Source: an uncultured Eubacteriales bacterium (GTDB lineage Bacteria > Bacillota_A > Clostridia > Oscillospirales > Oscillospiraceae). From it: a DNA stretch of 5,737 nt. The notes beneath the pieces are model-generated. The model was not told the DNA's origin, searched no databases, and worked only from the letters and a program-made list of their open reading frames with translations. The DNA lies in NCBI GenBank assembly GCA_949747935.1, contig CATKHE010000083.1:1-5737 (forward strand), in the 5' to 3' direction. This document shows, one piece after another, positions 1 to 5,327 of this stretch. Each line of letters opens with the position of its first letter. Positions within the stretch are counted from its first letter, which is position 1. A program made the translations under genes and the position numbers.

Positions 1-472
1 CCCTGTCATCATGCTCACCGCCAAGGGGGAGACGGAGGACAAGGTCTCCGGCCTGGAGCAGGGGGCGGACGACTATATCGTCAAGCCCTTTGAGATGAAA
101 GAGGTGCTGGCCCGCATTCACGCCGTCCTGCGCCGCTCCGGTGCGGAGGAGGAGCAGGGTGAGAAGAAGCTGTCCTTTGACAAGCTGGTTATCAACCTGG
201 ATTCCTATGAGCTGCTGGTGAACGGACAGCGGGTGGACACCCCCCCGAAGGAGCTGGAACTGCTGTTCCACCTGGCCTCCTCCCCCAACCGGGTATTTAC
301 CCGAAACCAGCTGCTGGACGAGGTGTGGGGCTTCGACTACTTCGGCGACAGCCGCACCGTGGACGTCCATATCAAGCGCCTGCGGGAGAAGCTGGAGGAC
401 GTCAGCAGCCAGTGGAGGCTGAAAACTGTCTGGGGCGTGGGCTATAAATTTGAGCTGGGCACGGCGTCCTGA
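1..472 (+). CDS. OmpR/PhoB-family DNA-binding response regulator (5' truncated)
   Basis: This is the C-terminal part of a two-component response regulator, a cytoplasmic transcription factor activated by phosphoryl transfer from a histidine kinase. The reading frame is open from base 2 to the TGA at 470-472. The visible start encodes PVIMLTAKGE, the receiver beta-4 strand with the switch Thr, followed by GADDYIVKPF with the conserved Lys-Pro of beta-5. The phosphoacceptor Asp and the start codon lie outside the window. After a short Glu-rich linker comes a complete winged-helix Trans_reg_C domain: the PPKELELLFHLA scaffold helix, the RTVDVHIKRLREKLE recognition helix, and the closing WGVGYKFE wing. 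This architecture is typical of OmpR/PhoB regulators that bind direct repeats. The cognate kinase is presumably the one encoded at 778-2220. The specific subfamily (PhoP, WalR, CssR and so on) cannot be fixed from this fragment. Confidence 0.96.
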   Translation, partial: PVIMLTAKGETEDKVSGLEQGADDYIVKPFEMKEVLARIHAVLRRSGAEEEQGEKKLSFDKLVINLDSYELLVNGQRVDTPPKELELLFHLASSPNRVFTRNQLLDEVWGFDYFGDSRTVDVHIKRLREKLEDVSSQWRLKTVWGVGYKFELGTAS

Positions 473-504
473 CCCAGGATACAGGCAGAGAGAAGGGGTA
501 CAGC

Positions 505-711
505 ATGGAACCTTTGGAGGGCTTGACCCCGGCGGTCTGTCAGGCGGCCCGAGAAACCTTGGCCGATCTGTTTCAAAACGGGGAACACTACTACATGGAG
601 ATCATGTCTCCCGACTGTACCAACACCCAGCGGGCCCGCCGCCTGAACGATCCCGGCTGCGCCATGCTTCAGGCGTGGCTGGAGGAAGCGGCGGAGGAGG
701 AAGAACCTTAA
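505..711 (+). CDS. Small hypothetical protein (68 aa) between regulator and kinase
   Basis: I do not recognise this family. The frame runs from ATG 505 to TAA 709-711 and is preceded by a good ribosome binding site, AGAAGGGG at 491-498, six bases before the ATG. That spacing is the main argument that it is translated. The product is soluble-looking and acidic, with no membrane segment or signal peptide. It has a predicted helical first third (about residues 8-24), a central stretch with Tyr-Tyr and SPDCTN, a basic patch QRARR (about 42-46), and a helical, very acidic C-terminus ending in EEEEP. Cysteines are at residues 12, 38 and 52. It lies 32 bases after the regulator stop and 66 bases before the kinase start, so it probably shares their transcript. 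A role as a modulator of the regulator or kinase is possible but rests only on position. It could also be a narrowly distributed gene of no regulatory role. Confidence 0.6.
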   Translation: MEPLEGLTPAVCQAARETLADLFQNGEHYYMEIMSPDCTNTQRARRLNDPGCAMLQAWLEEAAEEEEP

Positions 712-763
712 CCTCTGTCCCGTTTAGGATTGCCTTAGGGCGCGGCCTACAGCATATTTGAGA

Positions 764-770
764 AGAGGTG
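764..770 (+). promoter_or_regulatory. Ribosome binding site that selects the GTG start of the kinase
   Basis: AGAGGTG lies seven bases before GTG 778-780. An ATG at 771-773 is too close to this site and is in another frame, so the site supports the GTG start. Confidence 0.75.
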
Positions 771-777
771 ATGTACT

Positions 778-2220
778 GTGCGCTCTCTCTCCCGCCGGCA
801 GCTGACCATGATGGTGAGCATTATGCTGGTTTCCTTCTCCCTGCTGGCCGGGGCCTTTATGCTGCTGTCCTACCGCTATATTATCGGAGAGACCCGGGAT
901 TCGGTGGAGCGCAACGCGGGCTACATCACCAATTTCACGGCCACCTACTACCACCGCTATCTCTCGCTGGACATGCAGGACGACTTTTACCGCGCCTACG
1001 TCAGCTCCATCGCCATGATCTCCAATGCCGATATCATTGTGGCGGACGGCAACGGCCGGATTCTCTACAACACGGCGGGCGAGAGCGCCTCCGACCAGGA
1101 GGGCGGCGTTCTGCCCGAGGCGCTGGTCACGCAGGCTCTGAACCAGGGCTCCTACAACGGCATGACCAGCCTGGGAGGGATCTATTCCGAAAAGCGGTAT
1201 CTGGCCGCGCTGCCCGTGGTCAATCAGCTTGGCTCCGTGACCGTGGTCCAGGGGATCGTTGTGGTGGCCGCCGACGCCTCCAACCTCTCCGAGATGTGGA
1301 CCGCCACCGCCACCATCTTTTTCTTCTCCGCCGTGGTGGTGTTTCTGATCTCCGTCATCGCCAGCACCCTCACCTCCGCCTATCAGACCCGGCCCCTGAA
1401 CGAGATGGCTGAGGCGGCCCGGAAATTCGGACAGGGGGAGTTTGACATCCGGGTCACGGGCTATGAGGACCGCTGCGACGAGGTGAGCGCCCTGGCGGAA
1501 GCATTCAATTCCATGGCCAACTCCCTGGAGAAGGTAGAGAGTCAGCGCTCAGAATTCATCGCCAACGTCTCCCACGAGCTGAAAACCCCCATGACCACCA
1601 TCTCCGGCTTCGCCGAGGGCATTCTGGACGGCACCATCCCCCCGGAGCGTGAGAAGGAGTATCTCCAGATCGTGGTGTCTGAGACCCGCCGGCTCAGCCG
1701 GCTGGTGCGGCGGATGCTGGACCTGTCCCGGCTCAGTGCTCTGGCGGAGAGCACTGTCACCGCCCAGGAGACCTTTGATTTTACGGAGGTCATGTCCCAG
1801 GTGCTGATCAGCCTGGAGTCCAAGATTACCAGCAGGGAGCTGGACGTGGAGGTACAGATGCCCAAGGGCAAGCTGATGGTCTGGGGCGACCCGGATTCTG
1901 TCACCCAGGTGTGCTACAATCTGCTGGACAACGCGGCCAAGTTTGCTGCCCCCGGCACCGCCATCACCGTTCAGATCACCAAAAAGGACGGCAAGGCCCA
2001 CACCACCATCCGCAACCTGGGGGCTACCATTCCTCCGGAGGAGCTCCCCCTGCTCTTTGAGCGGTTCCACAAGGCGGACTACTCCCGCTCCATGGACCGC
2101 GAGGGGGTCGGCCTGGGGCTGTATATTGTCAAGACCATTTTGGGAAGTCTAAAGGAGAACATCACCGTCACCAGTGAGGACGGGGTGACCCAGTTCCAGT
2201 TTACGCTGACTCTGGCGTAA
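778..2220 (+). CDS. Membrane sensor histidine kinase (Cache-like sensor, HAMP, HisKA, HATPase_c)
   Basis: A 480-residue transmembrane histidine kinase that senses an extracytoplasmic signal and phosphorylates a response regulator, presumably the OmpR-type protein just upstream. TM1 spans about residues 9-31. An outer domain covers about 36-172, with strands such as DIIVADGNGRILYN and VVQGIVVVAAD typical of the PDC/Cache fold. TM2 covers about 176-198, and a HAMP linker about 199-252 has the conserved Pro206 and Glu235. The HisKA dimerisation domain contains NVSHELKTP, with phosphoacceptor His266 and the E-x-x-T motif (Glu267, Thr270) associated with phosphatase activity, so it may be bifunctional. 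The ATPase domain has an N box NLLDNA (Asn381, Asn385), an F box FERF (427-430) and a G2 box GVGLGL (443-448). The G1 box is altered: it reads NLGAT at 413-417 where DxGxG is usual. Translation starts at GTG 778 behind AGAGGTG. The length is normal for the family. The ligand is unknown. Confidence 0.96.
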   Translation: MRSLSRRQLTMMVSIMLVSFSLLAGAFMLLSYRYIIGETRDSVERNAGYITNFTATYYHRYLSLDMQDDFYRAYVSSIAMISNADIIVADGNGRILYNTAGESASDQEGGVLPEALVTQALNQGSYNGMTSLGGIYSEKRYLAALPVVNQLGSVTVVQGIVVVAADASNLSEMWTATATIFFFSAVVVFLISVIASTLTSAYQTRPLNEMAEAARKFGQGEFDIRVTGYEDRCDEVSALAEAFNSMANSLEKVESQRSEFIANVSHELKTPMTTISGFAEGILDGTIPPEREKEYLQIVVSETRRLSRLVRRMLDLSRLSALAESTVTAQETFDFTEVMSQVLISLESKITSRELDVEVQMPKGKLMVWGDPDSVTQVCYNLLDNAAKFAAPGTAITVQITKKDGKAHTTIRNLGATIPPEELPLLFERFHKADYSRSMDREGVGLGLYIVKTILGSLKENITVTSEDGVTQFQFTLTLA

Positions 2221-2227
2221 GACGTCT

Positions 2228-2253
2228 GCGGGGGCGGGCAGTGCCGCCCCCGC
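2228..2253 (+). other. GC-rich hairpin in the kinase-protease gap, no T-tract
   Basis: GCGGGGGCGG (2228-2237) and CCGCCCCCGC (2244-2253) form a perfect 10-bp stem around the loop GCAGTG, seven bases after the kinase stop. The following bases (GCACACCAACGGG) contain no run of T, so it does not look like an intrinsic terminator. It ends ten bases before the protease ribosome binding site. It may act as a 3' stabiliser or a translational insulator in the polycistronic mRNA, which is an inference. Confidence 0.6.
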
Positions 2254-2263
2254 GCACACCAAC

Positions 2264-2270
2264 GGGAGGT
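2264..2270 (+). promoter_or_regulatory. Ribosome binding site that fixes the protease start
   Basis: GGGAGGT lies six bases before ATG 2277. An in-frame GTG exists upstream at 2241, but it falls in the loop of the GC-rich hairpin and has no ribosome binding site, so ATG 2277 is preferred. Confidence 0.8.
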
Positions 2271-2276
2271 GCCGCG

Positions 2277-3515
2277 ATGGACAATCAAAACGACGGCCTG
2301 TGGCAGGGCGGCCCCTGGGAGCAGCCCTCCCCCGTCTTTCCCACTCCGCCGCCGGTGTGTATTCCGGCGGCGGACAGGACCCGCCGGCCGGTGCTGCGGG
2401 TCCGGCGGAAACGCCGGAAATGGCCCTGGTTTGTGGGTATTCTGGCGCTGATTTCGGTCATCTGCCTGTCTGTGGTGGCGCTGGAGGGGCGCGTTTTCTC
2501 CCGCCTGCCCATTCAGGACTACTTCCCCTCCGCCGGAGATGAGTGGCGGTATGAGGACACAGAGGAGCACAGCACCGAGCCCCCCTCCATCCCCCGGGCC
2601 GGCACCGGCACAGGGGTGACCCTCTCCCTCCTCCCCGCCCTGGGGGAGACGCTGGATTACATCCAGATTTACGAGCGGACGGCCCCCTCCACCGTATCCA
2701 TTGAATCGGATATGGGGCCGGGCTACAGCTCTGGCACCGGGGTGGTGCTCACCCGGGACGGCTATCTCATTACCAACGCCCATGTGGTGGCCGGGGCCCG
2801 GTCGGTGCAGGTCCTGCTGCACGACAACCGGACTCTGTCCGCCAGTCTGGTGGGCTTCGACGCGGTGGAGGACCTGGCCGTCCTCAAGGTGGAGGCGGAG
2901 GACCTGACCCCCGCCCAGTTCGGCGACTCCAACGCCCTGCGCATCGGCGAGCCGGTGGCTGCCCTGGGAGATTCCCTGGGCTACCGGGCCACCTTTACTG
3001 ACGGGATTGTCTCCTCCCTGTACCGGGAGGTGGAGGTGGATGATGTCAATATGGTGCTGATCCAGACCAGCGCCGCCATCAACTATGGAAACTCCGGCGG
3101 CCCCCTGCTGAACCAGTACGGTCAGGTCGTCGGCATCAACACGGTGAAAATTGTCTCGGAGGACGGCTCCGCCGAGGGACTGGGCTTTGCTATTCCCTCC
3201 CGGCGGGTGAAATATGTGGCCGACCGTCTTATTGCCGGAGAGGAGGTCAAGGCCGGCGTCTTCGGCTTCATGGTATACACTGCGCCCCAAAAAGGGGGAG
3301 GCCTGGAGCTCCGGAGCGTGGAGCGCAGCAGCGACGCCTGGGCCAAGGGACTGCGTTCGGGGGATATTCTCATCGAGGCCAACGGGGTCCCCATCACCGG
3401 CTTTCAGGACCTGACCCAGCTCAAGCTGGGCCTGGGTGCGGGAGACTCCGTATCTCTTACCTACCTCCGGAACGGAGAGCAGTATACTGTGGATGTGGAG
3501 CTGATCGAGGCATGA
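2277..3515 (+). CDS. HtrA/DegP-like membrane-anchored serine protease with one PDZ domain
   Basis: A 412-residue S1C (trypsin-like) protease expected to degrade misfolded or mislocalised proteins outside the membrane. The N-terminus is cytoplasmic, proline-rich (about 12-30), then strongly basic with RVRRKRRK at 41-48, followed by a single membrane anchor at about 49-69. A low-complexity outer linker covers about 70-125. The protease domain, about 126-320, carries the full triad: His169 in TNAHV, Asp199 in VEDLAVLK, and Ser273 in GNSGGP. It also has the oxyanion-region signatures ALGDSLGY and GLGFAIPS. One PDZ domain covers about 326-410, with KGLRSGDILIEANG as the typical core. This layout (tail, TM, protease, one PDZ) matches Gram-positive HtrA/YyxA/YkdA proteins rather than periplasmic DegP. 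The gene starts 56 bases after the kinase stop, and its own TGA overlaps the next start. Co-location with a sensor kinase suggests an envelope-stress role (inferred). Confidence 0.95.
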   Translation: MDNQNDGLWQGGPWEQPSPVFPTPPPVCIPAADRTRRPVLRVRRKRRKWPWFVGILALISVICLSVVALEGRVFSRLPIQDYFPSAGDEWRYEDTEEHSTEPPSIPRAGTGTGVTLSLLPALGETLDYIQIYERTAPSTVSIESDMGPGYSSGTGVVLTRDGYLITNAHVVAGARSVQVLLHDNRTLSASLVGFDAVEDLAVLKVEAEDLTPAQFGDSNALRIGEPVAALGDSLGYRATFTDGIVSSLYREVEVDDVNMVLIQTSAAINYGNSGGPLLNQYGQVVGINTVKIVSEDGSAEGLGFAIPSRRVKYVADRLIAGEEVKAGVFGFMVYTAPQKGGGLELRSVERSSDAWAKGLRSGDILIEANGVPITGFQDLTQLKLGLGAGDSVSLTYLRNGEQYTVDVELIEA

Positions 3516-3979
3516 TCAACACGACGCTGTGCTATATCGAGCGGGGAGAGGAGTATCTCATGCTCCACCGCATTAAGAAGGAAAACGACCTGAATCGGGA
3601 TAAGTGGATCGGCATCGGAGGCAAGTTTCAGGACAAGGAGAGCCCGGAGGACTGCCTGCTCCGGGAGGCCGAGGAGGAGACCGGGCTGACCCTCACCGAC
3701 TACCGCTATCGGGGAATCGTCACCTTTGTCTCCGACCGCTGGCCCACCGAATATATGCACCTGTTTACCGCCAACGGCTTCACCGGCGAGTTGAAGGAAT
3801 GTGACGAGGGGGTGCTGGAGTGGCTGCCCCGGGACCGGCTGCTGAACATTCCCCACTGGGAGGGGGACGCCATATTCCTGGACCTGCTTTGGCGGGACGC
3901 CCCCTTTTTCTCCCTCAAGGTCTGCTATGAGGGAGACCGGCTGGCTGAGGCCGTTCTCAACGGCAGGAAAATCAAATAA
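3512..3979 (+). CDS. Nudix hydrolase, MutT/MTH1-like (possible 8-oxo-dGTP diphosphatase)
   Basis: A 155-residue cytoplasmic Nudix hydrolase, which cleaves nucleoside diphosphates linked to another moiety, using divalent metal. The Nudix box GX5EX7REUXEEXGU is fully matched: Gly37, Glu43, Arg51-Glu52, Glu55-Glu56, Gly58 and Leu59, with the metal-binding glutamates intact. The preceding KWIGIGGK resembles the segment ahead of the box in MTH1 and the clostridial 8-oxo-dGTP diphosphatase group, hence the substrate guess; Nudix substrates are hard to predict from sequence. The C-terminal WEGDAIFLDLLW helix region is also usual for this group. The ATG (3512-3514) overlaps the protease TGA in an ATGA junction. 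The only upstream purine runs are poorly spaced (GGAG at 3497-3500, GAGG at 3507-3510), so translation is probably coupled to that of the protease. The gene ends four bases before the terminator stem. Confidence 0.93.
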   Translation: MINTTLCYIERGEEYLMLHRIKKENDLNRDKWIGIGGKFQDKESPEDCLLREAEEETGLTLTDYRYRGIVTFVSDRWPTEYMHLFTANGFTGELKECDEGVLEWLPRDRLLNIPHWEGDAIFLDLLWRDAPFFSLKVCYEGDRLAEAVLNGRKIK

Positions 3980-3982
3980 GTA

Positions 3983-4017
3983 CGCGGCCCCCGGTTTTCC
4001 GGGGGCCGCGCTGTTTT
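3983..4017 (+). terminator. Strong intrinsic terminator, shared by the convergent genes
   Basis: CGCGGCCCCCGG (3983-3994) pairs perfectly with CCGGGGGCCGCG (3999-4010) around a TTTT loop, a 12-bp stem, followed by CTGTTTT on the plus strand. It ends the plus-strand cluster after the Nudix gene. Read on the minus strand, the same stem follows the LCP stop codon by only a few bases and has a loop of AAAA and a patchy T-rich tail (TACTTATTTGATTTT). It therefore probably also terminates the LCP transcript, less strongly. Confidence 0.92.
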
Positions 4018-5203
4018 ACATATATCGCTCCGCCTTGGCCAGATTCATGTCCTCCAGGGTCATGTCCTGCTGATAGGGGTTAATCAGGCGGTTAACCAGC
4101 TCCAGCGTCTCCTCCGGGTCCAGCTCGTAGCAGTAGCGGGAGCCGCGGTAGACCCCATCGCCTCTGCCGGGGAGGGTAGCCGTCTCCACACCCGTGGAGG
4201 GGTCCATGTTGATCGCCTGGCCGGCGAAGTAGAGCATCTGGTTCAGGGACAGGTCGGTGTCCACATTGTCGTTGAAAATGTCCACAAAGCCGTTGATCTT
4301 GGTGATATTGCCCCAGGACAGGACCTTTTTGGCCAGCGCCACCAGCAGCTTCTGCTGGGTCTCGGTGCGGCCCACGTCGGTATAGCCGGAGCCGTCGTTG
4401 TTCTTCCGGAACCGGGCCACCTCCATGGCCTGCCGGCCATTCAGGTGCTGCTGGCCCTCCTTGTAGTGGATATACAGGTCCTGGGCGGGGTCGTCGTAGT
4501 CCATGTTGCAGGGGACGTAGAAGTCCACACCGTTCAGATAGTCCACCAGGGTGACGAAGCCGTTGATGTTTACCTTGACATAGAAGTCAATGGGAATGCC
4601 CAGCATGCTGGACACATCCACGATCCGCTGCTTCATTCCGCCGGAGCCGTAGACCAGGTGGGGGTTGCCCTTCTCCCGGGCTACCAGGGTGTCCCGGGGG
4701 ATGGAGACCACGCCCACGGTCTGGCGGTTGGTGTCGTAGCGCATGACCATCATCACGTCGGTGAGGGAGCCGGCCTTGTCGGTGGCGGCCAGGAAAAAGG
4801 TATATACCCCCTCCTCGCGCTCCAGCCCTCCGACCGGGTCCGCCGCACTGCCGTCTCCCACGCCGGGGACCGTCGTCCCGCCCTGCTGGGGGGGCGGCTC
4901 CATCGGCTTCTGCGGCGGCTCCCGGATCATCAGCTTGGCCCCCAGGTACACCGCTACAATAATGGCCGACAGGACCACCAGCGTTTTATACAGGCCCAGA
5001 GCCACCGCCGCCGCCGGAGAGCGTTTCCCTTTGATTTGGCGGCGCAGGGGCACCTCCCGGTAGTCGGAGCGTCCGGTCTGGGGCTCCTCCCGGCGGGGAG
5101 GACGCCGCTTCGGCGGCTCCTTCCGGCCGTCGCTCTGCCGCCGCAGGGGAGCCTCTCCCCGGTCGGAACGCCGTCGGGGCATGTTCACATATCTCTCTTC
5201 CAA
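4016..5203 (-). CDS. LytR-CpsA-Psr (LCP) family cell-wall glycopolymer transferase
   Basis: A 395-residue type II membrane protein of the LCP family, whose members move glycopolymers such as teichoic acids or capsule from undecaprenyl-phosphate carriers onto peptidoglycan at the outer face of the membrane. The first 65 residues are an unusually long, very basic cytoplasmic tail holding a duplicated motif. The TM segment spans about 69-88, and a proline/glycine-rich outer linker runs to about 130. The LCP domain begins at YTFFLAATD. Characteristic motifs are LTDVMMV (Asp149), VVSIPRDT (Arg170, Asp171), VDYLNGVDFYV, HLNGRQAMEVARFR (Arg264, Arg266) and the D-x-x-R pair Asp276/Arg279 ahead of QQKLL; these supply the conserved acidic and Arg residues that bind metal and pyrophosphate in the family. 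Translation is placed at TTG 5203 because a strong GGGAGG lies eight bases upstream. ATG 5182 is a weaker alternative that removes seven residues. It has its own promoter and converges on the Nudix gene. Confidence 0.94.
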   Translation of the reverse strand: MEERYVNMPRRRSDRGEAPLRRQSDGRKEPPKRRPPRREEPQTGRSDYREVPLRRQIKGKRSPAAAVALGLYKTLVVLSAIIVAVYLGAKLMIREPPQKPMEPPPQQGGTTVPGVGDGSAADPVGGLEREEGVYTFFLAATDKAGSLTDVMMVMRYDTNRQTVGVVSIPRDTLVAREKGNPHLVYGSGGMKQRIVDVSSMLGIPIDFYVKVNINGFVTLVDYLNGVDFYVPCNMDYDDPAQDLYIHYKEGQQHLNGRQAMEVARFRKNNDGSGYTDVGRTETQQKLLVALAKKVLSWGNITKINGFVDIFNDNVDTDLSLNQMLYFAGQAINMDPSTGVETATLPGRGDGVYRGSRYCYELDPEETLELVNRLINPYQQDMTLEDMNLAKAERYM

Positions 5204-5210
5204 ACGGCTT

Positions 5211-5218
5211 TCCTCCCT
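5211..5218 (-). promoter_or_regulatory. Ribosome binding site for the TTG start of the LCP gene
   Basis: On the minus strand AGGGAGGA is followed after a normal gap by TTG at 5203-5201. No comparable site precedes the in-frame ATG at 5182, so the TTG start is favoured. Confidence 0.75.
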
Positions 5219-5236
5219 GGATGTTAATACCGTTCA

Positions 5237-5265
5237 AGTATACCCGCTTCGACCCGCTTCGGCAA
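5237..5265 (-). promoter_or_regulatory. Housekeeping-sigma promoter of the LCP gene
   Basis: On the minus strand a -35 box TTGCCG (5265-5260, four of six matches to TTGACA) and a -10 box TATACT (5242-5237, five of six matches to TATAAT) are separated by exactly 17 bp. Transcription would begin near 5230, giving a leader of about 27 bases that contains the ribosome binding site. The sequence upstream of the -35 box is AT-rich (about 5279-5306), which could help polymerase binding. It is placed by eye; no experimental start is known. Confidence 0.65.
5242..5261. repeat. Perfect 10-bp tandem repeat inside the LCP promoter spacer
   Basis: ACCCGCTTCG occurs twice without a gap, at 5242-5251 and 5252-5261. 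The two copies fill the spacer between the -35 and -10 boxes and are one DNA helical turn apart. This is the geometry of a direct-repeat operator, but with only two copies it could also be chance or a slippage duplication. Confidence 0.85.
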
Positions 5266-5283
5266 GAGGCAAATGTGCCAATT

Positions 5284-5305
5284 CATAAAAAATTAAGATT
5301 TTATG
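5284..5305. repeat. AT-rich inverted repeat in the gap upstream of the LCP gene
   Basis: CATAAAA (5284-5290) and TTTTATG (5299-5305) form a perfect 7-bp inverted repeat around an 8-base centre, AATTAAGA. It stands out against the GC-rich background and lies about 20 bp upstream of the LCP -35 box and 22 bp downstream of the neighbouring stop codon. It may be an operator, an UP-like AT tract, or a weak end-of-transcript hairpin. I cannot distinguish between these. Confidence 0.6.
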
Positions 5306-5327
5306 TTACCCGGACAGGGGCCCTCCG

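Noticed and set aside
730..758. Possible promoter TTGCCT, 17 bp, CATATT ahead of the kinase
   Set aside because: Both boxes match only four of six positions, and the predicted start near 765 would fall inside the kinase ribosome binding site.
450..761. Alternative plus-strand frame covering the small gene
   Set aside because: It begins inside the regulator gene, has no ribosome binding site, and its product is Arg/Gly-rich noise. The frame at 505-711 has a well-spaced site.
768..1412. Overlapping plus-strand frame at the start of the kinase gene
   Set aside because: Its start overlaps the ribosome binding site used by GTG 778. The product is Arg/His/Leu-rich without domains, while the kinase frame has TM, Cache-like and HAMP features over the same bases.
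2241..2276. Twelve-residue upstream extension of the protease from GTG 2241
   Set aside because: The GTG lies in the loop of a GC hairpin and has no ribosome binding site, while ATG 2277 follows GGGAGGT at ideal spacing.
2079..3290. Long open frame (403 codons) on the minus strand opposite the kinase end and the protease
   Set aside because: It lies antisense to two genes with complete catalytic motifs. Its product is Gly/His/Gln-rich with no recognisable domain, as expected from the complement of GC-rich codons.
4445..5227. 260-codon open frame on the plus strand opposite the LCP gene
   Set aside because: It is antisense to a well-supported LCP domain. The product is low-complexity (HVAGDV, GDGDHAHG types) and no ribosome binding site supports it.
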